Shown: positions 25,272 to 40,039, counted from the first letter of the stretch. The stretch: 64,000 nucleotides of DNA from Kryptolebias marmoratus (GCF_001649575.2 NC_051437.1:21281685-21345684), one strand, 5' to 3'. Program-made: numbers and translations. The notes: generated from the letters alone by a model not told the origin.

Positions 25272-28200
25272 GAGAGTGAGAGAGTCTTCCCAAGCACAAG
25301 GGGATGCTCTGCACATTCCCTCTAATTGCTTGTTTCAAGCAGGGGCTGATTGTGGAAAATTATACCTTTTGCATTTTCTTCTTTGCTTCCTCTCCACCAT
25401 TTTTTTCTATTTTCTTTGTGTCTGAAGATATGCATACATGTTGATGGGCTAAATGTACTCTGTACTCAGAGATTTCTTTTGTAGCCTTTGTGTGTCTGTC
25501 TGCCTCCATGTGTGTTAATCTTTTGGCTTGTAATTGAGTTCATGTGCCAGTGGCATCAGTTGTTTGATTTTTTTTTTTTTTAGTTTGTTCTTACGCATTT
25601 TATTTGCTTGTACCTGAGTGTTTGTGTCAATCTTTTCTTGCATCTAAAGGTCTGCTGAGAATTTAAGATTGTGATTAATTTATTCACTTCCATCTTTGTC
25701 TACAACGGCAAATTATGTTTGTTTTTCAGGTTTAAAGGGTTTTGTTAGTTTGTTTTTTGGAAGAGGATACTTACACTGGTTGGACAAAGTAATAAACTGA
25801 ACATAAACAAAAAGACCACACCTAAAGTAGGTTTCCATATTAAATGAAGAAGTACTTTTACATCCAAACTGAAAGTGGTCAAAACAGCTTGAATTCCCTG
25901 TTTTTGGAGTAGAAACCCAAGCTAAAAAAATTCTTCTTCACCTTTTTATACACTTCCACCCCTTTCCAGTTTTTACATTCCCTACAGTGAGTGTTGTCCA
26001 CTTCACTCAGTTGGTGCACACACTGGCCAAGCTCGAGCCAAAAGACATGTATGGGTCTGGAAATCCCTCTTAGTGTGTGTGTTTATGTGTTTGTGTGGTG
26101 CTGCAGACTAGGTGCCTCTGGCCACAAGGTGGACTGCAGGAGAGGATGTGGTGGTCCCACTACTGTAACTACATAAGTGAAGGAAATTAATTAAGTGGAC
26201 CATGAATAAAGTTGAGTGTAGACAGAGATGGTTATAATTGAATAGAAATAGAGTGCACACATACTACATAAAGATGGCAAGTGTACAGAACACTTCAAAG
26301 CCACATGATTCTCCCACAGCTGAAGTACAAAAAGTTTTAATTACAGGCTACACTTTTTTGAAATCAACAAATAGAGCATTTAAACATCTAGATATACACA
26401 CATGCACACAATCTGGTCAGGGGGCCATTGTCTCTTTTTGAAATGGAACTCTTTTACAGTAACCCAGCTTTACCTGTTTGGTACATTTAAAGGCCCAAGT
26501 AAATCTGTCATTTAAGCTATATAATATTAATTCACACACACAAACACTCAATCAAAACCTTGCTGCTGGATTAAATTAAGCTCTATTTCATTCTCTCTAG
26601 ACAAGAAACAATAACCTCCTCTGCTTATCGTCCATGATTTGAGGACCATAATTTTAGCCATTAATAGCAGGGCTAAAAGTCAGACAACTTTCACAGTGAA
26701 AGTCAAGAGCTTTCTGTCTTGGAATTAGCTACTCCTGTTTTTTTTAAATAAATATTTGTATGTGTGTGTTTATGAACAGTTTAACAAACAGTGTGGCGTA
26801 AGGTTTTCTTCCATCAGTCACACAACTCTTCGTTTTATAATACGTTGTTAAATGTGAACTTTTGATTCATGCTGTCAGCCAATGTGTCGTCCTCTGTTAA
26901 CACGGACTGTGTGCTGGCATCTTTATTGTGACACAGATCCTCTCAGTAACCTGAGACACTGTTGGCTGAACCAGCTTAGTTGTATTATTGATGAATTCAT
27001 GTTAATACATATCATTTAGATAAAACAATGCTTATACAACTGTACTTGTATGGGATCAATAACAATGCATTAAAAAAAAACAATAAGACCTCTTATATGA
27101 AGATGACGTTTATGATATTTTAGACCAATGCTTTCCCACCTTATTTTATACTTGACTTAGACTGTGTTCAAACAATAAGTTGAGAAACTCCTTGTCAAAA
27201 ATAAATGAGTAAATAAATGTCTGTAAGTAGTTGCAGGAAAGAAGATAGTTGCATCTGTAGCAATGAGCTCATAACATTCCTACCAAATTCAGCTTTCAGG
27301 AAAGATCTGACATCAGGCCTGATGTGAGAATGTTTTGCTCCAAAAAGGGCACGTTTTGCGAGCACCCGTAATGTCTTCATCATCTGCCACTCTTATTTTG
27401 ATGTGATGTCATTCTCCTGCTGTAACCTTATATCATGGTTTAGTGTAGATTGCCAGCAGAACAGATGATAATACCTATAAATACACTCAGCAGCAGCAGC
27501 AGCCAGGCTCTGTCTGTCTATCTATGTTCATCTCACCATTTTGGAATGTATGACCTTAAATAGTCAAATATGAAGACATTTGTGCACAGAACCTTTTAGT
27601 TCAATAAGAACTTTAAGTTTAGTAAATAAAATATTTATTTTTAATGCCAAACTTAAATTTAAACATGCTCCTTAAATGTTTTGTCAACTTCAAGGTAAAT
27701 TAGTCTTTTTCTTGTGACTGATTTATTTCATATCAGCTGAAATAATTCCTTTCAACTTGGTGCAGTTTTTAAAGGTCATTTGTATTTTTAGTGCCTCCTC
27801 TATCAATCTGGACCCTTATTCCCTCAAGTATCAGGTTCTTGCTTGCTCTTCTAAGCATATTTGTCCTTTTTTTTTTTTCGATTAATCAACATTTGTAATC
27901 ACAATTTGTGTGTGTGAATCATGAGGGAGAGCGAGCTACCTTTTAGATGACAATGAAACTTGTAAAGAGAGACAATTGAGAACTGGGGAACATAGGAAAA
28001 TGAGCAAGAACTCTCAAAAACATTGTGATAGTATACACGGTTGTGCATGTATCTGAGTGCACGCTAGGGCAGGTGTCTTCCTTGGGGAATTCTCTTGACC
28101 ACAAAAGAATGAGGATATGAATATAGGATGTGTGTGCACCTGCAGAGATTGCGACAAAGGCTGCCCAAACCTGCATACTTGCAGGACATGGAAAGGAAAT

Positions 28201-28728
28201 GCATCATCCCTCTACTTTATTGAGTCATTTACAAATAGAAACAAAATATTTCCTCTGGTAAGAAACAATCACAACACTGTTGCTCGTGATGGCAGAAATT
28301 CCTAAAGCAGGTCACTGTATAATTTTGTTTCTCTATTGCAGTTTTATTTAGATTTTAAAAGGGAAAGTATTTATTTTGCTGAATTCTTAAAACTTCCAAG
28401 AGACCAGTATTTTTTTTTTATTGTGGAGAGCAACAATCAAATGATCTAAAAATCAATTTTGATAGTTCTGTCATTTGAGCTTTGAAAACTTGTCACAATT
28501 GGTAGATAATTTATAAAATCAAGTAATCAAAAACACAACTGATTAACTGAGTAATCAAAGCATGTTTTCAGCTGCAGTCATTGCTCTATAGTTCCCCTCA
28601 TGTAGAGTAGCATCAATAAAGTCCCCTGAGTAGCTTCACCACAGTTTGTTATCACAAATGTTTAGACAGTTGGACAGTAAATAGACTACTGTACTGGTAT
28701 CAGACTCCTCCAAACACGCTCACTCCCG

Positions 28729-28749
28729 CACACACACACACACACACAC
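28729..28749. repeat. (CA)n microsatellite
   Basis: Perfect CA run of about 21 bases. Confidence 0.9.
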
Positions 28750-30786
28750 CTTCGTTCTGTTGTCCTCCTCCCAGGGGGAGTCATGGTCTCCGCTCTCTCC
28801 CGCTGGCTGCTGCGATCGCTGTGGGGTCGCAGGGTCTCCCAGATAAGACCGAAGGGGTTTTGTAAAGGGAAGCTTGACTTTCAGAGCACAGGAAAGAGGG
28901 ATGAATAACCCGGTAGAATGGAGAAGAGTAAGGAGTGAAGGCGAGCGAAACTCCAAACCACCTGTGCATCTGATAAGGCAGAACACATTAAGGTGAGCGT
29001 AAAGGAGAAGGTTAGTGTGGAAATGTCAATAAGTGCCTAAAGAGAAGAGAGTCAGAGGCTGGAAGGAGAAAACAGGGGAGGAAAAGCTGAATCTATTATA
29101 GAAAGATCACACAATCAAAATATGAGAGGCGAAGGGGAACAAAGAAAACAGGATGAATGAATTATCAATGAAAACTACAGCTGCACTCTTCAATAGGTGA
29201 TCTTTGACTCAACACAATGCTGCTTTGAGAAAGAGAAATTCACCATGATTGGTAAACACCAAAAAGATTTACACCCACCTCGCTCACTGGTTGCCTCCTG
29301 ACTAAAATGAGTTGTAGTTTCTGCTTATTGATGTATTGAGCAGTTATGACAAATGAAGTGTGTGGGACCTCAGGTAGCTCTGTGTGGAACTATTGATTTT
29401 TACTGTCCACACATGGCTGTTGATTGATAGGGCAGTGCTGGAGTCATTAGATACGATCTCAAACGGCATCTCAACACACACTCAGAGGTGTTTAAACAGA
29501 GAAGCATGGGAGAGGAATGGGTAACAGTGTGGTAGAATGCATAAAAGATCAGTGCATTTACATCTACACAAGAATAGACTGGTCTGTGATGTGTGTTTTA
29601 GAAAAATACGAGTAAATCTATTTTCTGGGCAGTGTTCCTCACAGCTTTCTGAAATCTGACTTGACCCCTGTGCCTTGCTGTCACACAACCAGTATTTATG
29701 GTGGCGGCATGAACTTATAGGGCCAAGGTGGAAGGCTCGCTTTACAGATTTTGTCGTAAAACAGTTAGCTTGAAAATATGAGAGACTTGGCAGGGGGAGA
29801 CTTGAATACCTTTAGGATCCTATTGCAGGTTGGCCTTGTTTTAGATGGACATGATGTGCTCCCAATAGATACAAGGTACACATTCACCCACAATGTGCCC
29901 CTTTTTACGTACTTGTCATAGACTAACATAAACATAAATTTGTTAAATCAGTTGCTTTTCTTTTAAACTTTTGTTTTCCTTTAAGCTCTTCTTTTAAACG
30001 TTTTTTATTAGTTATAATTTATATATCTATATTTTAGTTATATCCAGATTTAGTGCAACAAACAATAGCACTCACAATTAGATGACAGTGATTCTTATAT
30101 ATTTTACTCTCTGTACTAAGATGTTTTTTGTTCTAAGCTTTCAATTGTTGATATTTTAAGCTTAAACTTATGTTGAATTCCAACTTATTTTAGAAAACCC
30201 TGTTTTGTATTAACGCAACACTTTTATTTATAATATAAAGCATCAGTATCTTCTGATCGCAATACACACTTTTGCTTATTTGCTCCAAGCCAGGTTGTTA
30301 ATGGAAACTTACTTAATTCTCTGCTTTAATAAGCAGAGTTATTAACATTTGCCTCAGATTGGACAACTGGTTGGAAACACATTTATTGTCAAATTTACAG
30401 GAGCTTTCTTGTCTCTCAGACAGCAGGCAGTAGCTCTTATTCCCTCTTTTGCCACAAACACAATACCTTGTTAAAAGAAGAAATTTCCCTAGCTTTAATA
30501 AGGCTTTTAACATTTAAGTAGTGACAGTGCTATATTGGCCTCTGAGCTGGAAAATGTTACCTTCAAAATGAATTGGGTGAAGATTTTAGATTTTCCTTTC
30601 AAAAAGGAGCTGTTTACTTATGAAGATAATGCACTATGGAAATGGCCTGAATTAGTGGAAAGTGTTGAAAAGCACTGCAAAGGTGGAATGTTTGCTTAAA
30701 GAATAAGATGGGATTCCTGACTCCATCAAGAAGCCCAGACCTATCCTGAGCCATCGGACCTCTGAATGTGTCATTGTGAATGGATG

Positions 30787-30820
30787 TACACACACACGTG
30801 CACACACACACACACACACA
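30787..30820. repeat. (CA)n microsatellite, interrupted
   Basis: CA run broken once by cgtg. Confidence 0.9.
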
Positions 30821-32379
30821 TAGGCCAGATGTTCATTTGGCCTCGCTCTTAAAATTTATGCAATTTCTGAACATCTTTGGCACTTCTCATTATACACTTT
30901 CCAAAACATACACATATTCACATCATTTTATCTATCTTTATTTTCATCTAAACCATTTCGGTAGCTTTTTCACCTCCTGTAATTTAGTGGTTTGCAGTTC
31001 CAAATGGGAGTTAACTATCTGATTGGGAGTGCATGCCTCTGGCGCACTCTGAATTTCAATATTTTTCTCCATCCTAAACCAGTTCCACAATGTGTCACTC
31101 GATGAAGTTTCTTTGCTGTACCTGCTTAAGAAGTTATCCTAAAATAACTTTTTTTTTCTTTCTGGGAAAACCATAAGTGACCACTTTGGCTTTAAAATTC
31201 CTATATTCTGCAAGATGATTTCTTCCTGCTTTGAGGGTTTAGAGTGTGGGCATATAGTCTCATTACTAAACTCTTCTCCAGTTAAAGCTTATTCTGCTGC
31301 GGGAAAAAAAACATAAATATTTGAAAGTCTCAGTGAATTTAATACAGATTATCTTGACAAAAATTCTGACTTTGTGAAGAAAAAAATAATTTCAGATAGC
31401 AGATACAGGCAGACATCAAAATGTGATCATTTTGACAGACTAATTATCATACCAAAACCAACAATATGAGCGACAATGGGATTTGTTTGTGTGTGTGTCC
31501 AGGCTCAAGAGTTTAAAAGTTAACAACACAGTTTTTAGGCTAAATGATCTCATTCTCCTGTGGTGCCACACACTCAGACACACAAGCCTGACTGCACACA
31601 CCCGAGGTCACAATCCAAATTCTTTGACTTGTTGGCCTTTCTCTCAAATGAAGCAATCCACGGATCAACGAGCCCATCAGCCTACACTCTCCTCCTCTTT
31701 GCTCAAATCTCAGCAATTATATTTGACATGTAACATCGATAATCTCATTTATTTTCCTCTCCCCCCCCGCCTCCAACACCCTTCTTTTTCTTACCTAACT
31801 ACACTCACACATACCCACACACACAGGGTTCTGTTCACTCTCATGCTCTTATCTGTGTCTGCAGGAAATGTGAGCAACACAGCATTCGATAAAAACAATT
31901 TTTTGCACCATTGATCCCACAGCACTTCTGTTTCTCTCTTCCTCCAGATTTGCTTCCACGAAAATGTTATTTCTGGTCAGTTCATTGTTGAATTCTGAAA
32001 TAAATGTAAAGAGGTGTCCGCGAGTTACAAAGGCAGGAAGAGAATAACTGTGATGCATCCTACTGAGATGAAATGAATTGCCAGAGAAGAAACACGCAGA
32101 GGCGCAAGAAGAAAGGGGTCAACCACTATACCACATACTGTATATGAACAAATCGCATACAGGTCGAGTGTGCATACATGTATGATACAATAAAGGGTGC
32201 AAATCTGTTGTTTCATTGTCTCAGCTAAGAAGATAAGCAATGCAAGCTCAGTGGGTGCCACTCTGAGCTCCCTACACAACAGCACCTCAGATCAATATAG
32301 CTAAAGTCACCCACCTCCACATGCTCAGTCTCTGTAATCATTCCATACACTGTGTTCTGCTTCACTCCCTCAAGTCGCC

Positions 32380-32860
32380 AGGTTGTTGTTTACCCTATTA
32401 TTGCCCTAATTGCTATGCTTATGGTAACCTTTCTTCAGCTTGCAACCCTCTGCACTAAACTAATGTGCATTAGCCCAGTAAAGCTCATTCAGCCAAGCTC
32501 ATTTGTTTGGCCCTATGTGCCTACATGGACATCATATGAAAGCAAAATGCTCACATCCATTATTTCCTTACATTTTTTCACTCCTTCAGTAAGTAGCTCT
32601 CTTCTTCACAGCTAACTAGCATTAGCGCTCGGTGCACTGTGTGGCACAGAAGCAGCTTGCAGCTAATGAGTTACCTCCTTGCACTCATGGCTATGGCTTT
32701 TTAATTAGTGTTGTGGTGCTAAGCGTCCTTTATGAACCATTCCCACCCCCCCTTTTTTGTCATCCATCACCCATTCCTTTTGTTTGCCTTTCATTTGCAT
32801 ATATGTGCCAACCCCAAATTAGCTAGTGGCTCGTTAATTGCACATGTGGGGAAGTAAATG
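32380..32860. promoter_or_regulatory. motif-rich block with an octamer site, candidate enhancer
   Basis: Unique sequence with a perfect octamer atttgcat (32793-32800), preceded closely by a SOX-like ccttttgttt (32776-32785), and many TAAT cores (cagctaatgagttac near 32660, ttttaattagtg near 32699, gctcgttaattgc near 32829). Repeated gcattag phrases occur (32467, 32620). No coding potential recognised. Confidence 0.36.
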
Positions 32861-34166
32861 GCCTGGTGTTACGGTGGGGTGGAGGTGCAGTCAACATGTT
32901 TACCTTCTAAATACCCCACAGGACCACTGAGCTCCAGCACATAGGGAGGTCAGAGTGAATACACTCTTCTGGCTAAAAGGAATCAATGCACTGTTTGGAG
33001 TAATTAGTACAACTAACAGGCTCAAGCTCACGTTAAAAGAGACAAATGAAAATTCATTCATTTACGACCATCTGATACATCCATAATATGATTTCATCAT
33101 GCCTTTAAGTACTAAAACACAGCCAAAGATAGTGCAAAAAGATAGGAAACATGTGTTGTTGCAGAGACTTCTTGCTTAAATCCTCTTCTATTGACTGTAC
33201 TGAGTCTATCAAATTAAGTTTGTTATGCTTGTATCGACTCCTTTGGCTGTCCTGATCAATAATCAGTCAATAACAGATGACGATGGCTAAGTGCTGAGAG
33301 GTGACCTGCTGCATCCAGGGTCCTCAGCTGATTGCATTACTGATTGCATTCAGAGTCACAGATCAACTTCCGTTCACTTGCAACTCATGTTTTTTTTTAG
33401 CTTTTGCGTAATTTAATATATGACATTTCAAGGCTGACATTGCAAAGTTTTAAGTGTATGTCGTGTGAAAACCTCTACTTAACTGATGCCAAACCCTAGA
33501 ATTTCAAAATTGGTAATTGGAGGTTTTCATTTGATATAAAAGACATATTTCAACTTAAATATCACATTCGTGTAACAAATATTTTAACTAAGTGAAGCTA
33601 AATAAAGGCATTAATAAAATTTCAAAATATCATTGGTATAAAAAATGCACTGAAAACGTGCTGGAATCGTCATCTACTTTTATTCATATATTTTCTGCTT
33701 ACATGAACATGTGCTTGTCACACCTGTTTTATGTACTTTGAATGAAAAGTTTTTATCACCACTGCATTTCGGAAACTAGATTGCTTTTATTCATACTGTC
33801 TATTTTTTTCTTTCTATACATATACCTTATAAGCATAATGAATATTTTGGTTGTTACTTCTGGAAACATGACAATCCATGAGTATTCAATCATCCAGCCT
33901 TTAAACAATATGTTATGCTTTATAGTCTAATGAGAATAACTGCTGTGTTCTTTTTTATTTTAGTGTTTGTGTTCTCGTTCTCCTGACTGTCTCCAACTGC
34001 CTCGCTGTGTGAGGTATATCGTTGTGTTTGTTCCCACTGCTGATTGGACAATTATGTCTGATTGTGTTCCTTTAGGGAAGCGTTCTCCACAAGTTGGTAG
34101 TGAATAGTCAAATTATGCCTTAGCTTTTAATGTGACCATGGGGAGCTCAGAACCACTCCAAAAAAG

Positions 34167-34184
34167 TTTTTTTTTTTTTTTTTT
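34167..34184. repeat. poly-T tract (18)
   Basis: Uninterrupted T run. No adjacent retroelement body was recognised. Confidence 0.9.
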
Positions 34185-35429
34185 GGTCTTTGTAAAGCCA
34201 TGAGTAACTTCCAATGCCACATTGCATCACATTATTAGTCAGAGGATGGCTTGAAAGTCGTTGTTATTTGCTGGTTGGATTTTAATGGCAACTTGGATGC
34301 CGTGGGCTGTTTGAGTTTTAATGAGAAGTTTCCAGTTGGGAAAGGACTTGGGTCTCTGCCCCGTTTTTCTGTTTTCTGTGACCTTTGTGTAACAAGCTAA
34401 ACTCCACATGGATAAAGGTGACTTTGCTAGCTTTTACAATTTATTTATTTATCACTGAATCATACACACAAACCCTTGCACATAAACTAGCAGATTTAAG
34501 GAGTTAACTTTCAGTCATGAAGTGTGTGATGCTGGTTGTATATACTGTGAGTGCTCTAAAGTAAAGGCTGTAGTAATGCATGCTTGAAGCAGTAATAGGG
34601 CAATATGTTGTGTCACCCTCAAGACATTCTCCATCTCCTCACTGTGTGTGCGAATGTGTGATTGATGACACTGCTAATGGTGTGTCTAAACACAGGCGCT
34701 TGGTTATCTCTTATCTGACAGAAAGGGGAAGGCTTGTGTCAACAGCTGCTCCTCCTTCTCATTTATCTCTTTCTGTCACCTCATCCCTTCTAATTCTGTT
34801 GTCATACAAATTAAAACCTTCCAGTTACTTCATTTTATTTGTGAAGGATGAAAACGTTTTGACACTATGTTTTAGTATCTACTGATTTTTGTTCATAACC
34901 TAAATTGTCAGGAATATTCGAATGGGTTGTTTATACAAAGCCCAAGGGGACATTTTTAAGATACTTTTTAAAGTAACCTGGAAAAAATTACTCAAAAATT
35001 TGATTAATAAATAATTTAATCATTATTTACATTAGTCCCTTGTTGCATCTATAACCATAACATCTAAACATGCTTTTCTGTCTCTGTGTACAATTAGTTG
35101 GGATTTTGATGCATATGATTTTTGTTCCACTCAGGGTTCCACAGTGCAATAATGCACAGGTTTTTCTGTGTCTCATCCTTTCCACAGGCCTTAATCACCT
35201 TAATGCAGCTATTTAAATGTTAGCTTCTCTGAGGAGGGTACCATATTCATCCATCCCTACAGATATCCCAGACTGATAGCCATCAACCAGGCCTTGGTCA
35301 CTGACACACTCATAATAGTGTGTCTAACACAAACCAGATGGCTGTAGAACTCTTCTGCAACACATACAGACTTACACTTCACCTACTCGGGTAGTTTGCT
35401 CGACTGTCTTCCTCTTTCTAAGGAGAGGG

Positions 35430-35620
35430 GATGAGCTTTTGTAATTAAAAGTTAGATATATGGACCTCTTGCCGGTGGTCAGCAAGCAGGATCCATTACT
35501 CGCTCATTGGGGCTTTTACTGAGCCAGACGTCTCGTGAAGGTTTAGACCACGAGCTGCATAATGGAGCACGGTGGTGCTCGTCTACGCAGAAATGTTTCT
35601 ATAAAATAAGGATTAGGCCT
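35430..35620. promoter_or_regulatory. unique block, candidate conserved non-coding element
   Basis: Balanced-composition sequence with gtaattaaaagttagatata (35441-35460), cattactcgctcattggggc (35494-35513) and agctgcataatggagcacgg (35552-35571), no repeats, and several CpGs in an AT-rich context. No coding potential recognised. Confidence 0.32.
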
Positions 35621-35954
35621 TGGATAGAAGAAAAGGAGTAGTAATAGTAATAATGGCAGTTTGAACAAAACGTGGTAGCTGTGGACGCTCAGCGCAAGCC
35701 AAGAGGTGCGAACCATGATCTCAATAGCTGTATTGTGTTCACACTTGAACGGGAGCCAAAAAAATCCTGTGAAATATCAGAGCAAAAAGAGGTAGAGAGA
35801 AGTGTGGAAATGAAACAATGGTTTATACAACAGTGAAACAGGTCTTTTCCTCTCTTTCTTGCCAACAGGCCTAGAGAGAGAGCTTTATTGGCCCTCATGT
35901 CCTGGCTAGTCTCAGCCCCTGGTAGGAAGGGGACGGGGGGGGGGGGCGGGGGGG

Positions 35955-35976
35955 NNNNNNNNNNNNNNNNNNNNNN
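35955..35976. other. assembly gap (22 N) next to a poly-G run
   Basis: Twenty-two N bases follow a G-rich run (ggggggggg, c, ggggggg). A minus-strand frame crossing it is not real. Confidence 0.98.
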
Positions 35977-36284
35977 GACACAACACGTGTGGGACGAGTT
36001 GTAGACTTGCTTTAAATGAAGACACACTCCGATGTGTATGTATAAAATGCATTCAGCAGTTAGACAGAGACATTAGATATAAACAGACGTTTAATAATTT
36101 AGGCAGAGATCATTATCAGATTTTCATCTATGAAGAGAATAACACATGTCATTATATCATATAACTTTTATGATTACAGCTGATCATCCCAAGCAGAGCA
36201 ATTCCCTGCATAACTGACGTGCAGAATTCAGAGCTGCAGAGGTTGCCACAGCGAGGGAACACTCATGAAAAATTTTTTTTTTCA

Positions 36285-36390
36285 ATTGTTTTACACCGGA
36301 TGCCCTTCCTGACACAACCTGGGTTCAAACTCACAGCCTCAGGACGACAAAACTGTGGCAGTGACCACTGAGCTACAACAGCCCAAAAGC
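36285..36390 (-). mobile_element. tRNA-derived SINE fragment
   Basis: Reverse complement begins gggctgttgtagctcagtgg (tRNA-like A box), has a B-box-like gagtttgaaccc, then aggaagggcatccggtgtaa, a phrase typical of fish tRNA-SINEs. About 105 bases, with no recognisable tail. Confidence 0.65.
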
Positions 36391-39300
36391 TAGAATCTAA
36401 ATATATGGGGGGTCTCGTAACAAAAAGTAGACAAGGTCGATTATTTCTGCTGCAATAAATATGTTTTTGCAGTAAGGTTGACCAAACATAATAATATTTA
36501 TTTGTGTTTTTGATAAAAATGAGTTACACCTTTAGCAGGTATTGAATAATATATATATATATAAATGCATGCCAACTAAAAATATTTTCCTAAAATAAAC
36601 TATGTGCATGTAATCTGGGTAAGAATTTATTTAATAACATGATTAAAACGTTAGCTTTATACAAAAGGATTAAGTAGCAATTTGCAGGATTTTTTTTTTA
36701 TTGTAACCTAATTTTTTTCTTAAAGAAAAAAAATCATTCTCCATTTGTCTTCATGTATTCTTACAACAAAAAAGCAAAAATTGTCTAATGTTTCTTTTAC
36801 AACTGATTTTTTTCTTGTAAGGGTCAAAAGTAAAGTGGTCTAGAATTGGCACATTTAATTTCTCTGTATAATCAGCACTTAGTAAAATGTAGTAAAAGTA
36901 AAGCGAGGATTGTTTAAAAAATCATACCCCACGTGTTATTTTACACACAGTGTAACAAATTAGGAAAATTTAGTTTGATTTTTGTGTTTTTCTGATTTTT
37001 GCAACAAATATTTTGTTTGCGTTCATTTAAAAAATGAAAATGTTGATTTGCAAAATACTGACGAGGTTTTTGTTTTTAAGGAGTTATTTGATTCTCTAGT
37101 AGATCTTTTAATCTCAGGTCACCAGTAAATCCTGGCTATGTGCCACAGGTGAGCAAGAAGAGGAGATTGTTAGAGAGGAGGGAAAGGGGAATCTGGTTTT
37201 TATAACAAAACCTTCTCCTCAGATGGTTCCAATAATTCTCCCGGCCTGCAGCCACACAGGGGTTCTGCCACATGCTGTCCTGGCCAACTGCTCTGAAACA
37301 CATTTTTAGGCACCAAATTCAGCCACTAAGCAATTTTGTTCATTCCGCTCTCAAATTCAAGTCTCCTGCAGGCAAGCAGGCAAACTAAAGGTGATGATAA
37401 TGATGGTGAGACGGAGACATAAAAATGCAGAAAAGAACTGTGACGTTCTGTCATACTCTGTTTATTTATTTTTTAGGTTTTTTTTCTGTTTTAAGAAACA
37501 TGTTTTGCACATCTCATAGTTTAAGTTTCATCTTGTCTGAGCTCTCTGCTGTCTGGCTCATTGACTGATCTCAGTGCACACAAGGACAATGTTTTCTGCA
37601 ATGTCGGGAAGAAAATTAGATATAACCCAAATGAATCTCACAAAAAATGAATTCAGACGTCTTCTGTTTTGTGTCAGTCTGCTTTTGTTGGATTCAAGCA
37701 ATGAGAAAACAGATCATTTACATCTGATTCTGGTCAGAGTGAGTCTGGTTCGATTCATTGGAAGTTTGGTCATGAATCAATATATATTCTTTTAATTTTG
37801 AGTGTGTTCCCGTTTGTCCTATTCTGTCACAACAGTGATGTTAAGGAAGTATGTCTTTGCTGCACTTTAATAAAATCTTTTCTTTCACCGTGCTCCATAT
37901 CTCATCTCTCTTCCTATATTTAGGTGTTAATAAATAATTGATAGTGTTACATTCTTTGCACACTTGTCCTGAGCGGCACTTCTTTATTTGTGTTTGCACA
38001 GTTCCAGGAATTGTCCCATTTTGTGTTTCACTTCCGATGTCAGTCGATAGAGTGGGGGTCAAGCCGTGTCAGTGTTGAATGCAGGCTTCCTTACCTCATT
38101 ATTATTTGTCATTATTCTTGGAATGGGTTCATCAGATCTGAGTGATTTAGCTGCTTTGCTTTTGAGCTCAGGAAATTTTGTTTTGTGTGCTCATTGTGTA
38201 AGATTTCTGAGTAGAAAGGAGAACATTATGGTTACATGCTTAAATTTAGAGATCCGTATAAAAATTACAGATTCCAAAATGTTTAGATTTCTTTTAACAA
38301 GAATTTAAAATATAATAATTTGCACCTGCTGTAATGGTGTAACAGTACTTAAAAATACATCTAGCAATTCTCTTGAAATTGCATTCATATGTTTAGAGAA
38401 TACTAATATTAGTTTATGTAGCCAACAATCATGCCTTTTACTCTCTTTGTAGTCCAACCCTCAAATAAAATAAAATAAACACATATGGTAACTTTAGCCT
38501 TTCTTTTCAGTTAATGTTCAACCTTCACACCCAACTTGCAGTCCTCCTGAGTGAGCTAACAATCATTATAGGGTGAGATTAAATTGTAATAAACAATCTT
38601 CAAGGATCAATTATTCATTTAAAGTCTAAAATGTTTCCTTACATATTTTGGCTTTGACTGACTCGGTGTGTGCACTCCTGTTTGTCACACTTACAAGTCT
38701 ACCCTTCAAACATCACTGACAGAGTGTGCAACCTTGATGTACTGTGCACATATTTTCCCATTTACACTGCACCTGCTTCACCATAATGAGCCAATATATC
38801 TGCTCACTAATTGCCCTGAATACATATCATAAAGGCCTGCCTGTAAAAAAAAAAGGGCAACAGTAAGACATGGCATGATGGCAGCCTCCACACAGGCTCG
38901 TGCACTAAACATGTCACCCATACACAACAGGATACATACAGACCCACGCAGACGTAGGACGTATATTAGATGGTATACACAAGCACACACACCCATACAA
39001 GCCGTTTAATGAGGGGCCATAAATAACACAAAGCCATTTCATTAAGAAGGTCCAGTCAGGAAACGGACTGCTTCTCTTCTCTTAAAGTGTGCACACTTCC
39101 TGTCATAAGTTACTCTAACCTGGCAACCCTGCACATGGCAACCTGCTCATTCAGATGAGCTGCAGAGGTGAACGGAGAACTGTGATGCTAAAAATAACCT
39201 GGAGTAGCTCCAGATATATGATCTTAGGCTATACAGTCTGATGCAAATAATAACAGTAACAACAAAAAAATAAATAAACTCAAACTGAAATTGACTTAGT

Positions 39301-40018
39301 TTTCATTTATGTGATCTAAACTTTGAAGTAATTTGAGCTAGAAAATACTTCTTTAAGTTTAGTCATATTTGTTGATGTAGCATCTTTTAAATTATATTTT
39401 GGAGTCTTCCTTAAGCAGAGCTACTGTTCAGGCTGAATATATTTTAAAGAGAAGAGTTGAAGGGTCATACTGTGAATAAATGAGATTTGAGACTGTGATT
39501 TGCAGATGGTGGGGGGAAAAGACACTGGAACATTTCACATAAATGTTTTCAGTGTGCCACATGCACACTCACCACAAATGATAGCTGTGTGACGGTGATT
39601 TAATAGAAGTTAAAGAAGTTGGGTCATTAGTGAGCAGGGCCACATTCTGACACTCACGACGCACGCAGGCACACATGTGCAAGCACATTCGCACTCACAC
39701 TATAACCCAGATGGCTTTTACAAGGCCCCAGGCCCTCCCCGGCCTGCCTGCCTGGTTTTTAATTATGTCGATGGCTGCCCTGGCCAGATAAAATGGGTCA
39801 CATTTAACACGCCTTCACTCACCTTCACACACACACACACACCGCACATGCGCTCACACTTTGTCAATACACTCTGCAACACCTTGCATGCATATATTTT
39901 ACTGGTGTTACTGGCAGAAAAAAAACACTTTTCAGAGCTATATTCACCTCTGTCTTTGACAGAGACAATCGGTAATCATGTTCTAATCTACATAAGAGTT
40001 GTTACCTTAATGAAATAT

Positions 40019-40039
40019 GTGTGTGTGTGTGTGTGTGTG
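40019..40039. repeat. (GT)n microsatellite
   Basis: Perfect GT run of about 21 bases. Confidence 0.9.

Noticed and set aside
31483..31914. 143-residue plus-strand frame
   Set aside because: No recognisable domain, a His-Thr repeat from a CA run, and no exon-like splice context that would join prdm16.
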